A stretch of 64,000 nt of DNA, from assembly GCA_018713245.1 (NCBI GenBank), contig DVFM01000068.1, positions 1-64,000 of the forward strand. Reading direction: 5' to 3'. The translations under genes were made by a program, and so were the position numbers. Source of the DNA: Candidatus Merdivicinus intestinavium. GTDB taxonomy: Bacteria > Bacillota > Clostridia > Oscillospirales > Ruminococcaceae. The notes beneath the pieces were generated by a model. It saw only the letters and a program-made list of their open reading frames with translations, ran no database searches and was not told the DNA's origin. This document shows positions 18,991-29,000 of the stretch, piece after piece (position 1 is the first letter of the stretch; every line of letters begins with the position of its first letter).

Positions 18991-19839
18991 TCAGCCGGAC
19001 ACGAAAGAGGCGGATTCCGCCCAGGCGCGAAACTCTTCAATGCTGCGTGGAATCGGAAAATCCCGGCCGGGCGCTGCATGGCGCAGAATTTCTCCCGCTT
19101 CAAACAGCAGCGGCTTCTTCAGCCCGGCTTTGGCAAGAAGGCTGTCATCCGAAAAAATCTGCGCCGGCTCTCCGTCCGCAAGCAGCTCCCCTCCTGCAAA
19201 AACCAGCGCCCGCTCCGCCCATTTCCATGCGAAATTTACATCGTGAGTGGAAACGGCCAGCGTCATTCCCTCCTGAGAGAGCTCGCCCAGCGTCCGCTCC
19301 AGCAGCGCGGCGTTTGCCGGGTCCAGGGAGGATGCGGGTTCGTCAAAGAGCAGCACCTCCGGCTTCATAGCGAGAATATCCGCAATCGTCACCCGTTTCT
19401 TCTCCCCGCCGCTGAGATAATGAGGAGCGCGGTCCCGAAATTCCGCCAGATTCATCCGCCTTAATGCTTCCTCCACCCGGCATGCAGCCTCTTCCCGCGA
19501 AAGGCCCAGGTTCAAAGGACCGAAGGAAATCTCCTCCCCTACCGTTGCCGCTAAAATCTGGCGGTCCGGCTCCTGGAAAACAATACCGACCCGCTGCCGC
19601 AGCCGGAGCTTATCCTTCCGGGATTTCCCCACCGGCTGGCCGGAATAACGGATTTCCCCGGCAGTTGGAGTCAAAACTCCGTTGCAGAGAAGGAAGAAGG
19701 TAGATTTTCCCGCCCCATTTTCGCCCAGAACGGCAATTTTTTCTCCTCTCCGGATTTTCACGCTGAGTTTTTTCAGCGCCTCGCGGCCCTCCTCGTAGGC
19801 AAAAGAAACCTCCCGAAGCTCCAACAGATTTTCCATCAT
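18991..19839 (-). CDS. cbiO: Energy-coupling factor ABC transporter ATPase CbiO
   Basis: GENGAGKSTFFLLCNG, YLSGGEKKRVTIADILAMKPEVLLFDEPASSLD. Confidence 0.9.
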   Translation of the reverse strand: MMENLLELREVSFAYEEGREALKKLSVKIRRGEKIAVLGENGAGKSTFFLLCNGVLTPTAGEIRYSGQPVGKSRKDKLRLRQRVGIVFQEPDRQILAATVGEEISFGPLNLGLSREEAACRVEEALRRMNLAEFRDRAPHYLSGGEKKRVTIADILAMKPEVLLFDEPASSLDPANAALLERTLGELSQEGMTLAVSTHDVNFAWKWAERALVFAGGELLADGEPAQIFSDDSLLAKAGLKKPLLFEAGEILRHAAPGRDFPIPRSIEEFRAWAESASFVSG

Positions 19840-20759
19840 CCGGCGCCTCCTATCCTTAACAATGCCCACACACCAGCCGCCAAAACCGCGCATCCGGCAA
19901 AGCATCCGGCCTGCACTGCTGTAAAAGGCTTTTGACGGGTTAAAAAACGAATTTCCCCGTCATAACAGCGTGCTTCCATGGCGTCAAAATTTTCTGACGC
20001 CCGCCGGAAGGACGCGGAAAGAAGGCTGGAGGCGATCCGCGTGTAGCTGCGCAGGCCGGTCCGCAGGGTTCGGTAGCCCAGGCGGGATTCCGCCGCCTGC
20101 TGCATGGCAAAAGCCGCATCCAGCAGAATAAAGATATAGCGGTAGATCAGGTACATCAGTTCTGTCACGACAGCCGGAATTCTGAGCTTGCGGAAAACTG
20201 CAACCAGCTCCCCGACCGGTGTAGAGAGGCTTAAAAACAGCAGGCATCCTACCGCCCCGGCAGAACGGCAAATCAAAAGCGCCGCTTCCCGCCGTCCGCT
20301 TTCCGTAACTGTCAGGTACATCCCGAACAGCGGAACACCCCATCCGCCTGCCGGTTCCTGTAAAAGCTCGAACGCCACCGTCAGACTGCCCAAAAGGAGA
20401 AAGCCCAGCGGCAGCGTCAGACAGGAAAGATAGATGTGCGGCTTCACCCTGCCTCCTGCCAGAGTCAGCAGCGTGGTTATCCCAAAAACAGCCAGCGCTG
20501 TCAGGGCGGAATCAACACTGATGGTGAAAAACAGCATAACAGCCGTGAAAAGCAGCTTCCCGCCGGCATTCCAGCCCAGCAGACGGGATTGATGGGCGCA
20601 GACATCTATCGAAAGCATCCCTCCATGGGAGTGGGCGCACCGAGCCATCATCACACCAGCAAGGGCAAGAACTGCCTCCGCTGCCAGAAACCAGGGCAGC
20701 GCCGCCCGTTCCCAGAGCAGGACCAGCCCCAACAGGAGCGCCCCGATTGTAATCAGCAA
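19836..20759 (-). CDS. cbiQ: Cobalt ECF transporter T component CbiQ
   Basis: Integral membrane; VTELMYLIYRYIFILLDAAFAMQQAAESRLGY; ATGA overlap with cbiO. Confidence 0.9.
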   Translation of the reverse strand: MLITIGALLLGLVLLWERAALPWFLAAEAVLALAGVMMARCAHSHGGMLSIDVCAHQSRLLGWNAGGKLLFTAVMLFFTISVDSALTALAVFGITTLLTLAGGRVKPHIYLSCLTLPLGFLLLGSLTVAFELLQEPAGGWGVPLFGMYLTVTESGRREAALLICRSAGAVGCLLFLSLSTPVGELVAVFRKLRIPAVVTELMYLIYRYIFILLDAAFAMQQAAESRLGYRTLRTGLRSYTRIASSLLSASFRRASENFDAMEARCYDGEIRFLTRQKPFTAVQAGCFAGCAVLAAGVWALLRIGGAG

Positions 20760-20835
20760 ATCATGTCCCTCCTAAACAGGAAAAGGACGGCAGCACAAAA
20801 AGCGCGCCGCCCGTCCCTTGTGCGCCGTCCGACGG

Positions 20836-21159
20836 TTACTTTTCCGCAGGCGTGCGTTCTTCCCCGGCAGTTTTTCCGCCGTATTTCTTGCGGGCGCGCA
20901 GATAGCCGAAACCATAGCCCAGCACTGCCGCGCCGATACCGGCCTGGAGACAGAACAGAAGGCTTTCTGTTTCACCGCCGGGAGGCGCAATAACGCTTTC
21001 CGCCCAAGGCTCGTACTCAGGATCCACCTGAGCCACCACTTCCTCCGCCGCGCCGTCCGCACCGCCGAACTCGCTGTCTTTAATCGTCAAAAGCGGAATC
21101 ACGGCGATCAGCGCACATGCTGCCAGCAGAACAATTCCCAATACAACCCGTTTTTTCAT
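20836..21159 (-). CDS. cbiN: Cobalt transport accessory protein CbiN
   Basis: Two TMs, FGGADGAAEEV…PGGETESLLFCLQAGIGAAVLGYGFGYLRARKK; between cbiM and cbiQ. Confidence 0.85.
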   Translation of the reverse strand: MKKRVVLGIVLLAACALIAVIPLLTIKDSEFGGADGAAEEVVAQVDPEYEPWAESVIAPPGGETESLLFCLQAGIGAAVLGYGFGYLRARKKYGGKTAGEERTPAEK

Positions 21160-21950
21160 GCCTGCGCCTCCTTGGAACTCTTCAAATAGCCGATTTCCGT
21201 AAGCTCCGGCTTCGCATATGCCTCCAGGCCCATCATCACTACCACGGTCAGAAGGCCCTCCACAATAGCCAGTGGGACCTGGGTAACAGCAAATACCCCA
21301 AGGAATTCCGCCGCCGAAGCCATCACGCCGCCCGCTTCGCTGGGATGGTCAAAAGCGAGCTGAAAACTGGTGACACAGTAAGTAAAAAGATCTCCCAGAC
21401 CGGCCGCAAGGAAAATGCTCACCAGCCGGTTTACTCTGCATTTTTTGCACAGTTTATAAATACCCCAGCTCACCAGCGGCCCCGCAATCGCCATGCTGAA
21501 AGTGTTGGCGCCCAGTGTGCTCAGACCGCCGTGGGCCAAAAGAGTTGCCTGAAACAGCAAAACGATAAGCCCCAGAACTGCCGTAGCCGCCGGCCCAAAA
21601 AGAATCGCCGCCATGCCGGTGCCTGTGGGATGACTGGAAGAACCGTTGATGCTGGGGATTTTCAGCGCCGACAGGATAAAGGCGTAAGCGCCCGCCATGG
21701 CCAGCAGAATCAGGGATTTCCGGTGCCGGAAAACCGTCCTTTTAATCCGCAGAACGCCCGCAATCAGAAACGGAATGCAGACAGCGCCCCATCCGATGCA
21801 CCAGCCGGGCGACAGGAATCCTTCCGCAATATGCATCGCGCTGACTGTTTGTGTTACACCAAACATCAGGGCAAAGGCCGCGGAAAAAGCGATCAATCTT
21901 TTTTCGAGCTTCGTCATGAAAACTCCTCCTTCAAATATTTCCCGCAGCAA
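21156..21950 (-). CDS. cbiM: Cobalt ECF transporter S component CbiM
   Basis: MHIAEGFLSPGWCIGWGA; NGSSSHPTGTGMAAILFGP. Confidence 0.95.
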   Translation of the reverse strand: MLREIFEGGVFMTKLEKRLIAFSAAFALMFGVTQTVSAMHIAEGFLSPGWCIGWGAVCIPFLIAGVLRIKRTVFRHRKSLILLAMAGAYAFILSALKIPSINGSSSHPTGTGMAAILFGPAATAVLGLIVLLFQATLLAHGGLSTLGANTFSMAIAGPLVSWGIYKLCKKCRVNRLVSIFLAAGLGDLFTYCVTSFQLAFDHPSEAGGVMASAAEFLGVFAVTQVPLAIVEGLLTVVVMMGLEAYAKPELTEIGYLKSSKEAQA

Positions 21951-21952
21951 TA

Positions 21953-21978
21953 AAAAAACCTCCCTGAAAAGGAAGGTA
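21953..21978 (-). terminator. Riboswitch-associated intrinsic terminator ahead of cbiM
   Basis: Minus strand accttccttttcagggaggttttttt. Confidence 0.75.
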
Positions 21979-22049
21979 CAGCAAAGCAGGCTGCCTTTAC
22001 CGCAGCGGGCGTTCGCCGCACCCGCCGGGTAGTCCGCCGGCTATGTGCA

Positions 22050-22222
22050 ACATTATCAAACGGCAGGTCTTCTGGCTTGGAGGCTGTGCAGTCCCGGCCT
22101 TCCCATGTGTAACCACAGTGACCGTATACAGGATGCTTCCTCATTACAGCGGCGGCCCCGCGAGGGATTTTCACCCTTCTTCCCTATTCTCACAGGCTGA
22201 AAATACAGCCTATGCACCGTTT
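22050..22222 (-). ncRNA. Cobalamin riboswitch
   Basis: Minus strand GGTGCATAGGC…GGGAAGAAGGGTGAAAATCCCTCGCGGGGCCGCCGCTGTAATGAGGAAGC…GCCAGAAGACCTGCC; upstream of cbiM. Confidence 0.95.
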
Positions 22223-22372
22223 GATATCTCTTTCATTATAAAAAAGCAGAATCCAAAAATCAACAGAATACCCGCACTTTCCAATTTTTTTGCTAAAATG
22301 CAGTTATTTTTTAAAAATTCTCATGCAGTTTCTGCACAAAACCGCCTTATCTGGCGGAAACAGGCCGCGCTA

Positions 22373-22401
22373 TTGACAAAAAACGGAAAACATGCTACAA
22401 T
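22373..22401 (+). promoter_or_regulatory. Promoter of the TPP riboswitch–thiT transcript
   Basis: TTGACA-17-TACAAT. Confidence 0.8.
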
Positions 22402-22409
22402 AATGTCGA

Positions 22410-22500
22410 ATCAGGGGTGCCGGACATCCGGCTGAGAGAAGCGGCAGCTTTAACCCTCGAACCTGTGTGGGTAATCCCACCGTAGGAAGATTTGCATCGG
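22410..22500 (+). ncRNA. TPP riboswitch (THI element)
   Basis: CAGGGGTGCCGG…CCGGCTGAGAG…AACCCTCGAACCTGTGTGGGTAATCCCACCGTAGGAAGA. Confidence 0.95.
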
Positions 22501-22510
22501 ACAAATTAAA

Positions 22511-22538
22511 CCGCGGGGGCATCCCTGCGGTTTTTTTA
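22511..22538 (+). terminator. TPP riboswitch expression-platform terminator
   Basis: ccgcgggggcatccctgcggttttttt. Confidence 0.85.
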
Positions 22539-22588
22539 TTTGGAACGGCGGCCGTGCCCTTGAAATATCTGCTGAAGGAAGGTTTCTC

Positions 22589-23269
22589 ATGCAAACCAAT
22601 CAAAACCAAAAAGTTCTCCGTCTGACGGAAAGCGGCATTCTCCTCGCCATCGGCATTTTGATCGATACCTTTTTGAAGTTCGATGCCACCTGGATGTACG
22701 GCGGCTCCGTTACCCTCTGCTCCATGCTCCCGCTGGTCATTATCGCCTATAAGTACGGTCCCGCCTGGGGTTCCTTAGCCGGCGTCGTCCACGGCCTGAT
22801 TACCATGATGATTTCCGGCGGCCGCGCCGGCGGGCTTGCAGCTATGATTGAATCCAACGGCGGCCTTGTCACCTTCCTGTGGGTCATGCTGCTGGACTAC
22901 ATCCTGGCCTTTGCGGCCATCGGGCTGGCCGGCTTCGCGCCCAAATTCACCCGCAATGTCCCGTCCTCCCTGGCTTTGGGGGCGGTCATCGGGCTGCTGG
23001 GACGGTATGTCTGCCATTTCCTCTCCGGCTTCCTGCTCTTCGGCAGCTATGCGGAATGGTTCTTCACCGACCAGGTGCCGTGGGGCGGCTGGTTCCTGGA
23101 AACCTTCCACGGACAGGCCATGTCGGCGGTCTACTCTCTGGTTTATAACGGCCTGTACATGATTCCGGAAATTATCATCACCGCCATCGGCGGCCTGATT
23201 GTGGGCGGCGTCCTCGCAAAGCAGATCAACAAAGGCCGCACCAATCGTTTCGCTGTTTCTGCAAAATAA
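22589..23269 (+). CDS. thiT: Thiamine ECF transporter S component ThiT
   Basis: Six-TM protein; LLAIGILIDTFLKFDATWMYGGSVTLCSMLPL; directly downstream of TPP riboswitch. Confidence 0.9.
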   Translation: MQTNQNQKVLRLTESGILLAIGILIDTFLKFDATWMYGGSVTLCSMLPLVIIAYKYGPAWGSLAGVVHGLITMMISGGRAGGLAAMIESNGGLVTFLWVMLLDYILAFAAIGLAGFAPKFTRNVPSSLALGAVIGLLGRYVCHFLSGFLLFGSYAEWFFTDQVPWGGWFLETFHGQAMSAVYSLVYNGLYMIPEIIITAIGGLIVGGVLAKQINKGRTNRFAVSAK

Positions 23270-23283
23270 TCCCAAAATTTGAA

Positions 23284-23314
23284 CCGCCCGCCTGTTTCGA
23301 GACAGGCGGGCGGC
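23284..23314. terminator. Hairpin between convergent thiT and nth
   Basis: ccgcccgcctgt ttcgag acaggcgggcgg perfect stem. Confidence 0.7.
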
Positions 23315-23330
23315 TTTGTATTGAGAAGCG

Positions 23331-23969
23331 TTACTTTTTAAAATCCATGTGCCGCTCGCAGATTCCCAGCAGCGGACACACCGTGCACTGGGGATTCTGG
23401 GCTTTGCAGAATTCCCGGCCGAAATGCACCAGCCGGTGGCAGAAGTCGCTGCTTTTTTCCGGCGGGAGCAGCTCACGCAGCGCCATTTCCACCTTATAAG
23501 GGTCCTTCACCGAAACAAGCCCCAGCCGCCCGCAGATGCGGATGCAGTGGGTATCGGTCACGACCGCGGGCTTGCGGAAAATATCCCCCATAATCAGGTT
23601 GGCCGTCTTGCGCCCGATGCCGGGGAGCTTCACGAGCTCCTCCAGGCTGTCCGGCAGCTGACCGCCGTAATTTGCAATCAGCATCTGCGCAATGCCGATA
23701 ATGTCCCGCGCCTTGGTGCGGAACAAACCGCAGGGCTTGATAATCTCTTCGATGTCCGCAAGGTCCGCCTCTGCCAGCGACTGCAGCGTGGGATATTTGG
23801 CGAACAGCTCCTCGGTCACGATGTTTACCCGCGCGTCGGTGCACTGGGCCGACAGACGGGTGGAAATCAGCAGCTCGTAAGGCTTTTCATAGGTCAGGGA
23901 GCAGACGGCGTCCGGGTAGACTTTTTCCAATTCCTCCACAGCCGCCAGGGCAAGCTCCTTTTTGGTCAT
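23331..23969 (-). CDS. nth: Endonuclease III
   Basis: LISTRLSAQCTDARVN, LPGIGRKTANLIMGDIF, VDTHCIRI-type motif, C-x6-C-x2-C-x5-C cluster at the end. Confidence 0.95.
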   Translation of the reverse strand: MTKKELALAAVEELEKVYPDAVCSLTYEKPYELLISTRLSAQCTDARVNIVTEELFAKYPTLQSLAEADLADIEEIIKPCGLFRTKARDIIGIAQMLIANYGGQLPDSLEELVKLPGIGRKTANLIMGDIFRKPAVVTDTHCIRICGRLGLVSVKDPYKVEMALRELLPPEKSSDFCHRLVHFGREFCKAQNPQCTVCPLLGICERHMDFKK

Positions 23970-24006
23970 TGCTGTCACTCCTTCTTGTGTTTTCCGGATA
24001 CGGGGA

Positions 24007-24558
24007 TTACAGGGAAAATTCCAGCTGGCAGTCGAAGGGCTCCTTCTCCGCGTGGGCGGCGTTGATCTCCTTTGCCTCCACGCAGCCCATGGCTTTATAA
24101 AATGCCTGGCTCTCCACCGCCGAATGGGCGGAAATGTAGAGCTTCCCGGCGCCCTTTTCCCTCGCCCAGTCCGCAGCGCGCCGGAAAAGTTCCCGGCCCA
24201 TCCCGCGGCCCCGCATATCCTGGGAAACGTGGATGGAGGTCAGGTCCAAATACTGCTTTTCGCTGCCGAAAGGGGCGGATTCCACCGACACAAAGCCTTT
24301 GAGAAGGCCGTCCAGAAAAACGCCCATCACCACTCCGCCGGTGCGGACCGTGTTCTGCAGGCAGGCGACCAGGAAGGCATAATCTTCCTCGCTCCAATCG
24401 TCCACAAAAGGGGCCGGCTTTATCTGCCACCGGCCGTCAATTTTCCGCCAGCAGAGATTGACTTCCTGCCGGCGGATAAAGGCGGAAAATAAGCCGCGGT
24501 TGATTTCCTCCGCAGAAAGCACGCGGTACTCTTCTGCCATTTTCTCACTCCTGTTCAT
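24007..24558 (-). CDS. GNAT family N-acetyltransferase
   Basis: LTSIHVSQDMRGRGMGRELFRRAADWAREKGAGKLYISAHSAVESQAFYKAMG. Confidence 0.85.
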   Translation of the reverse strand: MNRSEKMAEEYRVLSAEEINRGLFSAFIRRQEVNLCWRKIDGRWQIKPAPFVDDWSEEDYAFLVACLQNTVRTGGVVMGVFLDGLLKGFVSVESAPFGSEKQYLDLTSIHVSQDMRGRGMGRELFRRAADWAREKGAGKLYISAHSAVESQAFYKAMGCVEAKEINAAHAEKEPFDCQLEFSL

Positions 24559-25099
24559 TCGCTTCGTCCGTAAATTCCAGATACCAAAACAGCGCCGTCT
24601 CGCCGCAGACGGGCTTGTCAAACTGGCGGTACAGCATCGTATTGACGCCGCCCAGCCGCATTCCGAACCGCCGGTAAAACCGGCAGGCAAGGAGGTTCAC
24701 ATCCTGCGTTTCCAGCGCGATTCCCCGAAGGCCGCGTTCTTTTCCCCAGCAGGCCGCCCGCTTCATCAGGGAAGTGCCGATTCCCCTCCCCCGGAAGGCG
24801 GCCGCCACGCAGATATCCTCCACAAACACGTACCGGTTCCAGTCCGCCCGAAGGACGATCTGTCCGGCGCAGGCTTTCCCCTCATAATCCAGAAAAACCG
24901 CGCGGTCCGGGCTGTTGATGTAAAGGGAATAGTCCCGTTCTTCGTCGGGATAGCATTTCGTCCCGGGGGTGTCAAACAGTTCCTCCCGGTATCCCCACTC
25001 CCCTTCCGTTAAAGACGGGATCACCCGCCCGATGATCGGGAACGGCTCGTTGGGACGGTGAACATCCGCCAGCCTGTCCTGTGTCAAAGGCAGAATCAT
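24545..25099 (-). CDS. GNAT family N-acetyltransferase
   Basis: VEDICVAAAFRGRGIGTSLMKRAACWGKERGLRGIALETQDVNLLACRFYRRFG. Confidence 0.85.
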   Translation of the reverse strand: MILPLTQDRLADVHRPNEPFPIIGRVIPSLTEGEWGYREELFDTPGTKCYPDEERDYSLYINSPDRAVFLDYEGKACAGQIVLRADWNRYVFVEDICVAAAFRGRGIGTSLMKRAACWGKERGLRGIALETQDVNLLACRFYRRFGMRLGGVNTMLYRQFDKPVCGETALFWYLEFTDEANEQE

Positions 25100-25161
25100 C
25101 TGTTTTCCCCCTTCCAACGCCGCATGCCGGGAACGGCGTTTTTACAAAACATCCCGCCCGC

Positions 25162-25896
25162 TTACTTGCGGAACAGGAATTCATAGGGATTTTTTTCGGC
25201 GGATTCTTCCTTCTGCGCCGGCTGCTCCGGCGCGGCTTCCTCTTTTTCACCAAGAAGCTCCGCGCGGGAATGCTCCAGCTGGCGGTCCAGGTCCTTCAGC
25301 CCCTGGAGGACGTCAGCGGAGTATTTCCGAAAATCCGCCCCCACCCGCGAGAGCTGCTCCCGCACGCCGGAGAGCTTCTCCGCGGCCTTCTTCGCCTCGC
25401 CGGAAGCCGTGGCGCGGATGGAATCCGCCTTTTCGTTAGCCCGGCTGATGATGTGGTCCGCTGTCTTTTTCGCTTCAACCATCATTTCCCCGATTTCAAA
25501 GCTGGCTTTTTCCGAATTCTCCTTCTCTTCCAGCTCCTCGATGCGCTTTTTCATGGAGCGGTTGTTCTCCTCCAAAATGCCCCGCTTCACCGAAAGCTCG
25601 GAATTGAGCGCCTTCAGGGACTGCATTTCCTTCTGCATCGCCTCCTGACGGGCTTTCCGCTCCTCGTTTTCCTTGGCCACGGCGTCCAGCTGTTCCCGGC
25701 ACTGGGAAAGCTGCTGGGAAGCGTCGGCATATTTCCCCTCCAGCTCCTGCTTTGCCGCCTTTTCCCGAGCCAGTTCCTTGCGGACGGCCTCCAGTTCCTC
25801 CGCATTGCGGGTGCTCATCTCTTCAAAGCACCGGAGGACATCCTCCCGGTCGAACCCGCCGAATACCGCTTTTTTAAATTTATCTCCGTATTCCAT
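25162..25896 (-). CDS. DivIVA-like coiled-coil protein
   Basis: KFKKAVFGGFDREDVLRCFEEM followed by long coiled coil. Confidence 0.6.
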   Translation of the reverse strand: MEYGDKFKKAVFGGFDREDVLRCFEEMSTRNAEELEAVRKELAREKAAKQELEGKYADASQQLSQCREQLDAVAKENEERKARQEAMQKEMQSLKALNSELSVKRGILEENNRSMKKRIEELEEKENSEKASFEIGEMMVEAKKTADHIISRANEKADSIRATASGEAKKAAEKLSGVREQLSRVGADFRKYSADVLQGLKDLDRQLEHSRAELLGEKEEAAPEQPAQKEESAEKNPYEFLFRK

Positions 25897-26067
25897 ATCA
25901 TTTCCTCCTGTCTGCCGCCGCGACTTTCTGCGCTGCGTCCGCGTTCTCCCGCGATCAGGCGCGGGAAATGCCGAAAACCGGTATTGGTTCCATTATAACA
26001 TCCCGGCGCCCCATTTGGCAAGTGGGACGCCGGGATTTCCGAAGGTTTTTCGGCAGGACGGGGTTTA

Positions 26068-29000
26068 TTACCGGAGCGCCACATTCTCCTCCCCCAGCAG
26101 AGAGGAGAGCTTTTCCAGCAGCGCCTTCTCCCCGCTGACCAGCGGCTTTCCGGGCGGGAAATGGTATTTGCCGTCGTCGGAAAAATAGAGCTTTACCGGC
26201 ATCCGGCCGGGATACTCCGCCAGCAGGCGCAGCACCTCCGGAACACGGCGGTCGTTTTGGGAATGGAGCTTCAGATAAAGCGTCCCGCCGGACGCCTGGG
26301 TCTGCTGGAAATCCGCCAGGCTGACCACTCGTTCCGCAAGCACCTTCGCCGACTCTTCCTCCCGGAGAGACACTCTTCCTTCCACGACAAACGGCCCCTC
26401 GCCCTGGAGGATGCCCGATACCTGGCGGTACACGGCGGGAAAAAGAAGGACCTCCACCGCGCCGGTCATGTCCTCCAATATCAGAAAACACATGGTATCC
26501 CCCGCTTTGGTGGTCATGAGCTTCCTGCCCGCCGCCATTCCCAGGAGCCGGACCTGCTGGCGGTCCCGGACGCGGCTTTCCTCCGCCGTAATTCCGGCGG
26601 CAGTGTCCATCCGGTATTTCCGCGCAAGAGGCTGATACTGCTCCAGCGGGTGGCCGGTCAGATAGAACCCCAGCGCCTCGTACTCCTGCCGGAGCCTGTC
26701 GCCCGGGGAAAACTCCCCCAGCTTGGGAATGGCAAGCTCCGGTTCCGCAATCTCGGCGGCCGCAAACAGGTTCATCTGCCCCCCCGCATGACTGCGGGCA
26801 TATCCCGCGGCCGCGTCCATCGCCGCCTCATGGACGGCCAGCAGTTCCTTCCGCGAATAGCCGAAGCAGTCAAAAGCGCCGCAGCGGATGAGGTTTTTCA
26901 GCGCCTGCTTGTTGAGCTCCTTCCCTGTCATCCGCCGGCAGAAGTCAAAAAGCCCGGTGAAGGGGCCGTTTTCGTTCCGTTCGGCGGTGAGGTTTTCAAT
27001 CACCGACCGCCCCAGCCCCTTGACGGCAAGCAGCCCGAAACGGATGCCCTCCCCTTCGTTGCGGAAGGCCCCCGCGCTGCGGTTGACATCCGGCGGCAGA
27101 ATCGGAATCCCCAGGTTTCTGCACTCCCCGATGTATTCGGTCAGCTTTCCGGTCCAATCCAGCACGGAGGTGAGCAGCGCCGCCATATACTGCCGGGGAT
27201 AATGGAACTTGAGAAAGGCGGTCTGATAGCTCACGACGGCGTAGGCCGCGGCGTGCGACTTGTTGAAAGCGTACTCGGCGAAAGAAGCCATTTCGTCGAA
27301 GATATGGTTGGCGACATCCTCCGGGACGCCGTTTGCCACCGCGCCCGGGCATTCCGCCGTTCCGTCCTCCCGCTTTTTCCCGTGGAGGAAAATTTCCCGC
27401 TCCGCCTGCATCACGTCCGCCTTTTTCTTGCTCATGGCCCGGCGGACCAGGTCGGCGCGGCCATAGGAATATCCGGCCAGGGAGCGGCAGACCTGCATCA
27501 CCTGCTCCTGGTAGAGCAGAATCCCGCAGGTGACGCGCAGTATCGGCTCCAGCAGCGGCGTTTCGTAGCGAATCATTTCCGGGTGGAAGCGGTTGCGGAT
27601 ATAGGTGTCAATGGAGGCGCTGGGACCGGGGCGGTAAAGCGAGGTGGCTGCGGTCAGATCCTCCACGGAAACCGGCTTCATAGCCGTCAGCATCCGGCGC
27701 ATCCCGGCGGATTCAAACTGGAAAACGCCCTCCGTCTCCCCCCGGGAAAACATGGCGAATACGTCCTGATCCTCCAGGGAAATGCGGTCAATGCGGAAAT
27801 CGGGCTGCACCTCCCGAACGGCCCGAACGGTGTGGTCGATGACCGAAAGGTTGCGGAGGCCAAGAAAATCCATTTTGAGCAGGCCAAGCTCCTCCAGGGT
27901 TGTCATGGGGAACTGGGTCACGACGGATTCGTCGCTTTTGGCCAGGGGAACGTATTCGTCCACCGGCTTGGCGGTAATAACCACCCCCGCCGCGTGGGTG
28001 GAGGCATGCCGCGGCATTCCCTCCACCTTCCGCGCCATATCCAGCAGCTCCCGGACCTGGGAGTCGCCGTCGTACAGCGCCTTCAGCGACGCTTCTTCCT
28101 CCAGGGCCTGGTCCAGCGTGATCTTCAGCCGGTTGGGGATGAGCTTCGCCACCCGGTCCACCGACTGGTAGCTCATTCCCAGCGCCCGGCCCACATCCCG
28201 AACCGCCGCTTTGGCCGCCATGGTGCCGAATGTGGTGATCTGCGCCACATGGTCCGCCCCATAGCGCCGCACCACATAATCAATCACTTCGCCGCGTCGT
28301 TCATCGCTGAAATCCACGTCAAAATCCGGCATGCTCACCCGCTCCGGATTTAAAAAGCGCTCGAAAATCAGCTGATACTTGATCGGGTCCACGCCGGTGA
28401 TGCCCATGCAGTAGGCCAGCAGGCTCCCCGCGCCGGAACCGCGCCCCGGCCCCACCGGAATCTCCCGGCTCTTGGCGTAACGGATAAAATCGTAGACAAT
28501 GAGGTAGTAGTCCACATACCCCATCTTTTTCACAACGCCCATTTCGTAATCAAAGCGCTCCCGCAGCTCCGGCGTTATGGTCCCGTAGCGTTTCTTCAGC
28601 CCGCGTTCGCACAGGTCGGTAAAATATTCCTCCGAGCTGCGCCCGTCCGGGGTCTCAAAATGCGGGAGCTGGGTCTTGCCGAAGGTGAATTCCACCCGGC
28701 ACCGCTCTGCGATGGCGGCGGTGTTGTCCAGCGCATCGGAAAAGCCGGGCAGCGCTTCCTCCATTTCCTCCCGCGTCTTGAGATAAAATTCCTCGGTGGG
28801 AAATTCCATGTCATTCTGCTCGCCGTAGGTTTTTCCCGTCTGAATGCAGACCAGAATATTCTGCATCCGGGCGTCCTCCCGCCGCAGATAGTGGCAGTCG
28901 TTGGTGGCAGCCAGCGGGACGCCCGTCTCCTCCGACAGACGGCGCAGAAGGGGCAGAATCCGCCGCTGTTCCTCGATGCCGTGATCCTGAACCTCCAGGA

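Noticed and set aside
26161-28353. 730-aa plus-strand ORF
   Set aside because: Shadow of dnaE with no domain features; His/Gly/Arg-rich composition of antisense GC-rich frames.
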